From contig NZ_MUHH01000015.1 in assembly GCF_002217475.1 (NCBI RefSeq), positions 36,131 to 87,352 on the forward strand: a stretch of 51,222 bases of DNA, given 5' to 3'. Origin of the DNA: Flavobacterium tructae (GTDB lineage: Bacteria; Bacteroidota; Bacteroidia; Flavobacteriales; Flavobacteriaceae). The position numbers and the translations under genes were made by a program. Below the pieces are notes generated by a model. The model was not told the origin of the DNA. It saw nothing but the letters and a program-made list of their open reading frames with translations, and did not search any database. Shown here in pieces: positions 16,299 to 25,200 of the stretch. The first letter of the stretch is position 1, and each line of letters opens with the position of its first letter.

Positions 16299-18215
16299 TT
16301 ATCCTTTTTTGGGTGATTTTGTTTCTTTTAAATCTTTGGTATCCATCATTTCCATGAGTTTCAACCCAAGTAAACCACTAATAGAACCATCAGAGCCGCC
16401 ATTTCCGGAGATTAGTACATCTGGAATTACTTTGATATTTCCTTTACCAATTTCTTCGGTGACTTTGTATCTGGTAAAATTATCCCCACCCATCGCACTA
16501 ACTTGCAATTGGTATGATTCTGCTGTCGATTTACCAACAGCCATAATTTTCTCTGCTTCGGCCAAACCGGTTTTTGAGATACGCTCTGCCTCGGCACTTG
16601 CATTCAATTTGGTCGCTTCCGCCTGTGCACCTGCTCTTGCTTTCGTTGCTTCTGCCTCAGCATTTGCCCGCATTTTAGTTGCTTCGGCTTCAGCGTTCAC
16701 ATTCAGTTTTAAACTGGTAGCGTCACCTTCTGCTTTCTTAACGGTCGCGTCGGCAGTACGTTGTGCAATTTCAACACTTTGCGAAGCGCGCACAATCTCT
16801 TTCTGCATATCTGCAATTGCCGTTTCTTTTTCCATTCCCTGACGCTGTTCCTGAGCCATTCTTTGGGTTTGATATGTTTTTTGTTCTTCTTCAGCCAACT
16901 TCCTGTCCGTTAAGGTTTTCATCAGCGAATCCGGCGGAACAATATCTCCAATCAATGTATCAACAGCATTAACATTATACTCGTCAAGTACTAATTTTAT
17001 GTGATTCTTAGCAGATTCCTGACGTTCTTTTCTGGTACTTAAGAAAGAAATTACATCACTGTCCTGAGCGGAGTTTCTGAAATAGTTACCAATTGTAGGC
17101 TCTAAAACCTGAGAAACCAGATTGTTCATGCTTCCAAAACGCGCAATTACTTTTGGGGCTTCATTTGCCGGTACGTGGATAATCTGCGCTACGTCAAGAT
17201 TAAAAGGAAAACCGTCTTTCGAACGAACTGTAATAGTAGACAGGTTTTTATCTAAATCATGCGATTCACTACGAGCATTTGCCCAGTTTAAAACTAAATT
17301 AGTTGTTGGCACGGGCTCCAGTTTGGTCGTGTATTTGTTCAGGGCATATTTCCCCGGTCCAAAAGGCTCCATCCAAACACCTCGCTGTCCTTTTGAAACA
17401 ATATTTCCATGTTTAAAAGTATCACCCGTAACATCCTGACCGTCTTCTCCAATATAAGAAATCACCACACCAACATATCCGATTGGTACATCCGTCATCG
17501 GGTTTTGTTCGATTAAGATTCCCCACGTGTTAATGTAGTACGATCCTGCCAACATTACCTGAGGCTGCAGACCACGATTTCCTCCTTTGTCTAAAAATTG
17601 ATCGAAGTCCTGAAAGTTATTATGTCCTTCGACAAACTTCCCGGCGATTTGTCCCTGCGGAATAGGCTCTCCGTCAAGAGCGGTCACAATACCAATCATA
17701 TTCTCATAAATCTTGATCTGATCTGCAATTATAATTTCAAACAAAAAGGTATTAATACGATACGATCCTGTTGTAATAAATGCGGTCTGACGTCCTTTTT
17801 GTCCGCCATTGTTCAAAAAAGAAGTAGCGTCCTGAAAATTATCACTGTCCACTCTTCTTGCCAGGATTCTTCCGGTTGGAATCTCCTGCCCGTCTTTACT
17901 TAAAACCAATCCAATTTTACCTTCCGGAATAACCGTAAATCCGGTCATATCAATTGAATATTGCCAGATCCACATTCCCCAGTACAAACCCGGAGCAAGT
18001 GTTTGCGCCTGATAACCGGCTTCACCTTTTGTAGCAATAATACGCCCGTCGGGAAGCGATTTATCAGCTCCGAACAAAACAAATTTCTTGGTTACCAAAC
18101 CAATTTTATTTTCCGGAACCATAACCATTCCGAAAAATACACGCAAAATAAATTTGTAAAAAACAATGGCAAATAAGATTAAAATTATCCACCAATAAGA
18201 AGTAATTTCATTCAT
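16299..18215 (-). CDS. Flotillin-like SPFH membrane protein with internal beta repeats
   Basis: The 638-residue protein has one N-terminal membrane helix (about 7-30). Four related blocks follow, at about 33-92, 97-161, 169-235 and 243-300, each with a pattern like 'GkIGlV..dG..iP.GrI' and ending in 'pGlY/tGSY.IN'. The SPFH/band 7 core is at about 325-445. A long Ala/Glu-rich coiled coil follows (about 440-565, with repeated EAEATK-type units). The C-terminus is Gly/Ser-rich and Lys-rich. Flotillins scaffold membrane microdomains. The extended repeat region before the SPFH core is longer than in typical flotillins (about 500 residues). A perfect -7 box lies upstream and a strong terminator downstream, so it is monocistronic. 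Confidence 0.85.
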   Translation of the reverse strand: MNEITSYWWIILILFAIVFYKFILRVFFGMVMVPENKIGLVTKKFVLFGADKSLPDGRIIATKGEAGYQAQTLAPGLYWGMWIWQYSIDMTGFTVIPEGKIGLVLSKDGQEIPTGRILARRVDSDNFQDATSFLNNGGQKGRQTAFITTGSYRINTFLFEIIIADQIKIYENMIGIVTALDGEPIPQGQIAGKFVEGHNNFQDFDQFLDKGGNRGLQPQVMLAGSYYINTWGILIEQNPMTDVPIGYVGVVISYIGEDGQDVTGDTFKHGNIVSKGQRGVWMEPFGPGKYALNKYTTKLEPVPTTNLVLNWANARSESHDLDKNLSTITVRSKDGFPFNLDVAQIIHVPANEAPKVIARFGSMNNLVSQVLEPTIGNYFRNSAQDSDVISFLSTRKERQESAKNHIKLVLDEYNVNAVDTLIGDIVPPDSLMKTLTDRKLAEEEQKTYQTQRMAQEQRQGMEKETAIADMQKEIVRASQSVEIAQRTADATVKKAEGDATSLKLNVNAEAEATKMRANAEAEATKARAGAQAEATKLNASAEAERISKTGLAEAEKIMAVGKSTAESYQLQVSAMGGDNFTRYKVTEEIGKGNIKVIPDVLISGNGGSDGSISGLLGLKLMEMMDTKDLKETKSPKKG

Positions 18216-18236
18216 AGTTTTAATATTTTAGTATTA

Positions 18237-18244
18237 CAAACATA
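18237..18244 (-). promoter_or_regulatory. -7 box of the flotillin-like gene
   Basis: The minus strand reads TATGTTTG, a perfect TAnnTTTG, 22 bases before the start codon. An ATTTT stretch lies about 18 bases upstream in place of a -33 TTTG. Confidence 0.5.
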
Positions 18245-18394
18245 GGAGAAATACTTCCTGTTAAAATGAAAAATTTTAAAATTTAACTCTTATTAATTTT
18301 TACTTAAAAAACTTAAAATTCGATTTCTTCTCCATCGTTAGAATTGTCAATTTCTGACACGATTTTTAAGTCTGTTAACTGCGGTTGGTATTTT

Positions 18395-18721
18395 GGGTTT
18401 TAACAATTTCTTCATAGGTCCAGAGGCGCATAGCTACAAAGGAGCGGAGGTTTTTTTTAAGGGAATAAGAAGCTAAGGTTCTGAGAGGCTAAGACACTTA
18501 TGAGACTAAGTTATTCTAAGATTCTTTCAATTATTCTTATTTAACAAAGAAACTTCTCCCCATTGCTCCTTTGAACCTATCAAACAAAAAACTTAGTTCC
18601 TTAGAATCTTAGCATCTTAGTATCTCAGAACCTTAACATCTTTTTTTAAAAAACCTTTGTACCTTTGTACCTTTGTACCTTAGAGCCTTTGTCCTTTAAA
18701 AAAAACCTTTGCACCTTTACC
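18395..18721. repeat. Gene-free 300-bp block of flavobacterial filler repeats
   Basis: The block holds 'aggtccagaggcgcatagctacaaaggagcgg', then 'ctaaggttctgagaggctaag' units (18470-18530), their inverse 'cttagaatcttagcatcttag' (18597-18635), and 'cctttgtacctttgtacctttgtacc' (18653-18720). The second set is an imperfect inverted copy of the first, giving a loose foldback around 18540-18595. No ORF with gene-like composition is present. It ends at the truA start. Confidence 0.6.
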
Positions 18722-19456
18722 TTGAGATATTTTATTCAATTTGCTTATAACGGAACTAATTATCATGGCTGGCAATTTCAGCCCAATGCCTCTTCTGTTC
18801 AGGAAACTTTAAACAAAGCACTTTCCATTTTATTGAACACTCCTATAAGCGTTATGGGTGCCGGAAGAACAGATACCGGAGTTCATGCGGAAGAGATGTA
18901 CGGACATTTTGATATTCAAACTCCACTGGATATTTCAAATTTAATACACAAACTCAACTCCTATTTACCCAAAGACATTGCTATTTTTAATATTCTTCTG
19001 GTTCACGATGACGCTCATTGCCGATTTGATGCTACTAAAAGAACTTACGAATACCATATCAACACGGTTAAAAGCCCTTTTTTACAAGAATTGAGCTGGT
19101 ATTTCAATCAAAAATTAGATGTAGATCTGATGAATGAAGCTGCAAAAATTCTACTGAACCATACCGACTTCCAATGCTTTTCCAAAGTAAATACAGATGT
19201 CAATACTTTTGATTGCACGGTTTTTGAGGCGTATTGGAAACAAGAAACCCATAAGCTTATTTTTACCATCTCGGCCAATCGTTTTCTTAGAAATATGGTT
19301 CGCTCAATTGTTGGAACACTAGTAAATATTGGCTTGCATAAAATTTCCCTAACTGATTTTGAAACGATCATCGCCAGCAAAAGCAGAGAAAAAGCCGGAT
19401 TTTCGGTGCCGGCACACGGATTGTATTTAACCGAAATTGATTACGATTACTTATAG
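18722..19456 (+). CDS. truA: tRNA pseudouridine(38-40) synthase TruA, TTG start
   Basis: TruA converts U38-U40 in tRNA anticodon arms to pseudouridine. Using the TTG at 18722 the product is 244 residues and begins RYFIQFAYNG, aligned with the normal family N-terminus. Asp51 in GAGRTDTGVHAEE is the catalytic aspartate. A reading frame open from 18665 would add 19 residues encoded by 'cctttgtacc' filler repeat, which is not credible. No ATG occurs near the family start, so a TTG start is the best reading. NRFLRNMVRSIVGT near the C-terminus is also typical. The downstream gap holds a long inverted repeat. Confidence 0.93.
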   Translation: MRYFIQFAYNGTNYHGWQFQPNASSVQETLNKALSILLNTPISVMGAGRTDTGVHAEEMYGHFDIQTPLDISNLIHKLNSYLPKDIAIFNILLVHDDAHCRFDATKRTYEYHINTVKSPFLQELSWYFNQKLDVDLMNEAAKILLNHTDFQCFSKVNTDVNTFDCTVFEAYWKQETHKLIFTISANRFLRNMVRSIVGTLVNIGLHKISLTDFETIIASKSREKAGFSVPAHGLYLTEIDYDYL

Positions 19457-19530
19457 CTGTACGCTTTAAGCCGTAAGCAATAGGCTTTAACCACGAAGTG
19501 AAAGCCTATTGCCTAAAGCTTATAGCTTAA
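19455..19530. repeat. Long imperfect inverted repeat between truA and the ABC exporter
   Basis: The core is a perfect 12-bp stem, GCAATAGGCTTT (19477-19488) with AAAGCCTATTGC (19501-19512) and a 12-base loop. Flanks AGCTGTACGCTTTAAGC and GCCTAAAGCTTATAGCT extend the stem imperfectly. It has no T tail, so it is not a standard terminator. It resembles a small repeat element or RNA structure in the leader of the transporter gene. Confidence 0.6.
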
Positions 19531-19547
19531 AGCATTAAAAAAAATAA

Positions 19548-21302
19548 ATGAAAGCAAAAGCATTTGATACCGGATTATTCAAACGAATCTTAAAATATAC
19601 CAAACCTTATAAATGGCGCTACTACGGCGTTATTATTTTTGCTGTATCTCTTTCTATTTTTGCAGCTCTTCGCCCCTATTTGCTAAAACAAACGGTCGAC
19701 GGCTATATCAAGACTTACGACAAAGAAGGTTTACTACTTTATATCATGTTAATGGGAGCGGTTCTTTTAATGGAAGTTTTCTCTCAGTTCTATTTTGTCT
19801 ATTGGGCCAACTGGCTTGGACAGGATATCGTAAAAGACATTCGTACCAAACTTTTTAAACACATACTAAGCTTCAGAATGAAGTACTTTGACCTGGTTCC
19901 GGTGGGACAATTGGTTACTAGATCTGTTTCAGATATTGAATCGATTGCCCGAATTTTTAGCCAGGGCCTTTTTATGATCATTAGTGATTTAATGAAAATG
20001 CTTGTAGTCCTTATTTTCATGTTTTACATGAACTGGAAATTAACATGGATCGTAGTCGTTGCCATGCCGATTTTGGTTTACATAACCCGAATATTCCAAC
20101 GTAAAATGCAAGTCGCTTTCGAAGAAGTCCGCACGCAGATTGCCAATATGAACTCTTTCGTACAGGAACGTGTTACAGGAATGAAAATCGTACAGCTTTT
20201 CAATCGCGAACAAATTGAAGCTGATAATTTTAAAGAAATCAATAACAAACACAGAGTTGCCTGGATTAAAACTATTTTATACAACTCGATATTTTTCCCT
20301 ATTGCCGATATTATCTCTTCTATTACCTTAGGGGTAGTGGTCGTTTATGGTGGATTCAAAATCCTGAACGGAGATCATTTTACAACTTTCGGAGATTTGT
20401 TTTCCTATACGATGTTTATCGGAATGCTGTTCAATCCCTTACGACAGATTGCAGATAAATTCAACGAGATGCAATTAGGGATGATTGCCGCCAATCGTGT
20501 TTTTGATATCATCGATACTCAGGATCATATTCAGGATACCGGAACAATTGAAGCTCCAATTTTTGAAGGAAGCATTGAATTTAAAGATGTGCGTTTCAGT
20601 TATATTCCGGAAGAAGAAGTCATAAAAGGAATTGATTTATCTGTCGCTTCAGGTCAAACTGTCGCTATTGTAGGTTCAACCGGAGCAGGAAAATCTACCA
20701 TTATCAATTTACTGAATCGTTTTTACGAAATTAACAGCGGCACCATTTGCATTGACGGCCATAATATCGAAAATTATACTCTGGCCTCGCTTCGAAAACA
20801 AATTGCCGTGGTTTTGCAGGATGTTTTTTTGTTTGCCGATACGATTTATAACAATATCACTTTACACAATCCCGAAATTAGTCGTGATCAGGTTTTAGAG
20901 GCCGCTAAGAAAATTGGCGTGCACGATTTCATCATGAGTCTGCCGGATAATTATGATTTTGATGTAAAAGAACGAGGGGTTATGCTTTCATCCGGACAGC
21001 GTCAGTTAATTGCTTTTTTAAGATCATATGTCAGTAATCCGAGTATTTTAATTCTGGATGAAGCAACGTCTTCAATAGACACCTATTCGGAAGAACTCAT
21101 TCAGCGCGCTACCGAAACGATTACCAAAGGAAGAACTTCGATCATCATCGCACACCGATTGGCTACGATTGTAAATGCCGACAAAATCGTTGTGATGGAT
21201 AAAGGTCTGATCGTAGAACAAGGAACGCACCAGGAATTGCTCCTTAAAACCGACGGATATTATAAAAACCTGTACGACTCTCAATTTGCTGTAGCGAACT
21301 AG
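19548..21302 (+). CDS. MsbA-like ABC exporter (fused permease and ATPase)
   Basis: The 584-residue half-transporter has a six-helix membrane domain (about 20-310) followed by a nucleotide-binding domain. Motifs are Walker A GSTGAGKST (376-384), signature LSSGQRQ, Walker B ILILDEATSS and H-loop IIAHRLATI. It should work as a homodimer exporting a lipid or hydrophobic compound; lipid A export (MsbA) and multidrug export are both possible. Codon use and length are ordinary. It is 91 bases after truA, with a hairpin between them, and appears monocistronic. Confidence 0.9.
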   Translation: MKAKAFDTGLFKRILKYTKPYKWRYYGVIIFAVSLSIFAALRPYLLKQTVDGYIKTYDKEGLLLYIMLMGAVLLMEVFSQFYFVYWANWLGQDIVKDIRTKLFKHILSFRMKYFDLVPVGQLVTRSVSDIESIARIFSQGLFMIISDLMKMLVVLIFMFYMNWKLTWIVVVAMPILVYITRIFQRKMQVAFEEVRTQIANMNSFVQERVTGMKIVQLFNREQIEADNFKEINNKHRVAWIKTILYNSIFFPIADIISSITLGVVVVYGGFKILNGDHFTTFGDLFSYTMFIGMLFNPLRQIADKFNEMQLGMIAANRVFDIIDTQDHIQDTGTIEAPIFEGSIEFKDVRFSYIPEEEVIKGIDLSVASGQTVAIVGSTGAGKSTIINLLNRFYEINSGTICIDGHNIENYTLASLRKQIAVVLQDVFLFADTIYNNITLHNPEISRDQVLEAAKKIGVHDFIMSLPDNYDFDVKERGVMLSSGQRQLIAFLRSYVSNPSILILDEATSSIDTYSEELIQRATETITKGRTSIIIAHRLATIVNADKIVVMDKGLIVEQGTHQELLLKTDGYYKNLYDSQFAVAN

Positions 21303-21410
21303 ATTTCAAAATGCTAAAAAAGTTCTTAAAAAAGTTAAAATAGCGTTATAAGAATCATAAATCTACTGATTCACAGTCTTTAGGATAGCACTCTTTTTTT
21401 TTGAATTATT

Positions 21411-21418
21411 TATCTTTG
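21411..21418 (+). promoter_or_regulatory. -7 box before the NUMOD/HNH-like gene
   Basis: TATCTTTG is a perfect TAnnTTTG. Transcription would start near 21425, which excludes an upstream TTG at 21401 and favours the ATG at 21434. Confidence 0.5.
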
Positions 21419-21433
21419 AGAGACAAAATTCAA

Positions 21434-22030
21434 ATGCAAAAGAAAATGCCACAAAACAGATTTTATCCAAACGAAGAATTCAAAGAAATAGAAATAAACG
21501 CCTCATTACAACTTAAATATGCTATTTCAAACAAAGGCCGACTCATTAGTTTTACAGATGAAATTCAAAACGGACGTATTCTAAAAGGCGGTTTAAGCGA
21601 TGGTTATCCTACTTTTAGATTTAAGGTTAAAGATGGTGACAAAATTGTCAACAAATACCTCTTTCTGTACAAATTAGTCGCTCATTATTTCATTCCGAAA
21701 GAATCAGAAGAACAAACCTATGTACTCCATCTGGATTACAACCGCAGCAACGACGATGTAAAAAATTTATGCTGGGCAACAAAAGCCGAAATGATGGCGC
21801 ACAGCCGCAAAAGTCCACATGTGATTCAGGCAAAAAAGAATCTGATCGAGCACAATTTAAAAGCCGACGGAAGAAAGTTAACGACTACCAAAGTCATGTT
21901 AATCAAAAAAATCCTCGCACGTCCGGAACAAAAAACACGTCTGAAAATGATTGCCAAACAATTTGGTGTTAGCGAAATGCAAATCAGACGTATCGCCACC
22001 GGTGAAAATTGGGGCCATGTAAAGGTCTAA
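21434..22030 (+). CDS. NUMOD4/HNH-like protein with C-terminal HTH, free-standing
   Basis: The 198-residue protein looks like a homing-endonuclease-type layout. A NUMOD4-like segment (about 20-65, KYAISNKGRLISF) is followed by an HNH_3-like region (VLHLDYNRSND and NLCWATKAEMMAHS). A C-terminal HTH/NUMOD1-like segment comes last (MIAKQFGVSEMQIRRIATG). The usual vnHidgnk..NN..NLeW pattern is mostly kept, with His retained. The paired Asn reads as ND, so catalysis is uncertain. It is not inside an intron or intein here. The start at 21434 is chosen because of the -7 box at 21411. It may be a domesticated DNA-binding protein. A terminator follows. Confidence 0.65.
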   Translation: MQKKMPQNRFYPNEEFKEIEINASLQLKYAISNKGRLISFTDEIQNGRILKGGLSDGYPTFRFKVKDGDKIVNKYLFLYKLVAHYFIPKESEEQTYVLHLDYNRSNDDVKNLCWATKAEMMAHSRKSPHVIQAKKNLIEHNLKADGRKLTTTKVMLIKKILARPEQKTRLKMIAKQFGVSEMQIRRIATGENWGHVKV

Positions 22031-22064
22031 TACATACAAAATCATTCTATTATTATCATTATCC

Positions 22065-22094
22065 GGAGCTTCTTAAAAAGAGCTCCTTTTTTTT
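22065..22094 (+). terminator. Terminator after the NUMOD/HNH-like gene
   Basis: The stem GGAGCT...AGCTCC, partly extended inward, is followed by eight T. Confidence 0.75.
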
Positions 22095-22244
22095 GCACCA
22101 ACACCAACAAACAAACCTCTCATTTTTAAGTGTTTAAAATAATTTCACGCCAAAACATTAAAAAGCAGAGTCAAAAAAGGCAGAATAATAGGATTAATAC
22201 TTTTATTAATTGTAAACTTGCATACCAAATTCAAAGATAATTTT

Positions 22245-25200
22245 ATGAAGAAAAAACTACTTATCTTACTGTGTTTACTCAGTCTATCTGCTTTTGCACA
22301 AACCACTTTAATTCCTGACCAAAATTTTGAACAGAAATTAATCTCTCTCGGATTAGATACCGTTCTCGATGGAAAGGTACTAACTTCAAACATTTCATCT
22401 GTTACTTCTTTAGATGTGAGTTCCAGTTCTATTAAAAGTCTTAGAGGACTTCATGCTTTTATTAATCTTGAGACTTTGAATTGTTCCAACAATGAATTGA
22501 CCGGATTAGACCTTTCTCTAAGTCGCAAACTTTCTACTTTGATTTGTCATTCCAATAAAATACAAAGTTTAGATTTTAAACAAAATCCTCTTTTGAGAAA
22601 TTTGGACTGTCAATCCAATTTAATAAATTATTTGGATATATCTAAAAACGAATATTTAACTCAATTATATTGTTCTAAAAACAAGCTAACTTCTTTAAAT
22701 ATTACTAAAAATTTTAATCTTCAGGGGCTTTATTGCTCAGATAACGTATTATATACTTTAAACCTTACCAACAATAACGTTCTTGTTAATCTTGTTTGCA
22801 ACAATAATAGACTCAAAAGTCTTGATCTTTCTAAAAATACACTCTTAGTCGATTTATATTGCGAAAACAATCGAATAACTTCTTTAGATGTTACTAGACA
22901 AAACAAACTCCGAAACGTTAATTTGAATTCAAATGAGCTTATAAATCTAAACCTAAAGAATGGCAACAATCAACTCTTAAATACTAATAATTTAAGTTTT
23001 CTACGTAATCCTCAATTAGCATGCATACAAGTCGACAATACTTTATTTTCTAATACAAACTGGCAAGATGTAAAAGATCTTGCAGCAAGTTACTCTGTCG
23101 ACTGTCCTCTTTATACTTTCATACCTGATAGTAATTTTGAAAATACTCTTATTGCTTTAGGAATTGATTCGGGAACCCCTGATAGAAAAGTACTAACTTC
23201 AAACATTTCTTCAGTAACAACACTAGATTTAGGAGTTAATACAACTATTGAAGATTTAACCGGAATACAAGACTTTACAGCACTTCAAACTCTAATTTGT
23301 CATGGAAATACAGGTGAGGTAATCAACGGTGGGAACGGAAAATTAAAAATTCTTGATATTTCTAAAAACGTAAACCTGACTACTCTGGATTGCTCCTATA
23401 ACCAGCTTATAAATTTAGATGTCACCAATAATCCCTTACTGGTTTCGTTAAATTGCAACGTCAATAAACTAACAAAAATTGACGTTTCCAAAAATGTAAA
23501 ACTGAATAATCTTGACATAAGCAGTAATCAAATTATACAACTTGATCTTTCAAAAATCCCAACTTTACGCTACCTAAGTGCCGATGACACAAAACTTACC
23601 TATCTGGATATTTCATCTAATCCGAATATGGTTGGATTATTTTGTAACAATTCGGATTTAAGAAGTTTAAACTTAAAAAATGGAAATAACCAATTAATTG
23701 CAGCACAAGACATAAACTTCAAGGGAAACCCAAATTTAAACTGTATTCAGGTCGACAATGCCGTAAATGCTACTACAAACTGGTCTGCTGCCAAAGATGC
23801 CGCCACAAATTATTCAACCGAATGTGTAAATGATTCATTTACATTGATTCCCGACAGCAACTTTGAAAATGCACTTATAACTTTAGGAATCGATGCAGGA
23901 GTTCCGGATGGAAAAATCCTGACTTCAAAAGTTTCTTCTGTCACGAAATTAGATTTAGGAATCAATACAACTATTACAGATCTGACCGGAATACAAGATT
24001 TCAAAGCACTTGAGTGGCTGGTTTGCCAAGGAAATACAGGTCGTGCAGGCGATGGCGGAAACGGAAAACTAAAAACACTTGACGTCTCCAAGAATACAAA
24101 TCTAACGATTCTTGAATGCTCTTTTAATCAACTTACCAATTTAGATGTAACGCATAACCCATTACTGCGTTCCTTAAGATGTAGTGTAAATAAATTAACA
24201 GCAATTGATGTTTCTCAAAACACAAAACTTGATGATCTTGATGTAGGCAGTAATCAAATTACTACGCTTGATGTCTCAAAAATTCCAACTTTACGTTTTC
24301 TGACTGCCGAATCTACTAAACTTACCACATTAGATCTTTCCTCTAATCCGGCATTGGTTGGATTATTTTGTAGAAGTTCGGATTTGACAAGTTTAAATCT
24401 AAGAAATGGTAAAAACCAATTAATTGTACCTCAGAGCATAACCTTTACAGGAAATCCAAATTTAACTTGTATACAGGTTGATGATGCAGCATTTTCTACT
24501 GCAAACTGGTCTGCTGCCAAAGATGCTTCTGCCATTTACTCGAACCAATGCCAGACAGGTCCATACACCCTTATTCCTGACAGCAATTTCGAAAGTGCTC
24601 TTATTTCCTTAGGAATTGATTCAGGTGTTCCGGACGGAAAAGTACTGACTTCAAACGTTTCTTCGGTGACAAAATTAGATTTAGGAACCAATGCAACCAT
24701 TACTGATCTAACCGGAATTCAAGATTTTACAGCGCTTCAACGGTTAATTTGTCATGGAAATTTTGGGCATATGGACACAGGCGGAAATGGAAAACTGACT
24801 ACTATTGACGTTACTAAAAATACAAAACTAATTGCTCTTGATATCTCATACAATAAAATTACAGCTTTAGATGTGTCCAAGAATCCCTTACTGATTTCAC
24901 TAAAATGCAGCGTAAATAAACTAACAAAAATTGACGTTTCTCAAAATATAAAACTGGATAATCTTGACATCAGCAATAATTATATTACCCAGCTTGATAT
25001 TTCGAAAATTCCAACTTTACGTTACCTAAGCGCTGATTACACAAAACTTACGGCACTGGATATTTCCTCTAATCCGGTAATGGTTGGGCTATTTTGTAAC
25101 AATTCGACTTTAACAAGTTTAAATCTAAAAAATGGACAAAACCAATTGATTGCAGCGCAAAGCATAAACTTTAAAGAAAACCCTAACTTAACTTGTATTC

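Noticed and set aside
19477..19512. Terminal inverted repeats of an insertion sequence
   Set aside because: No transposase lies between or near the arms; the loop is only 12 bases.
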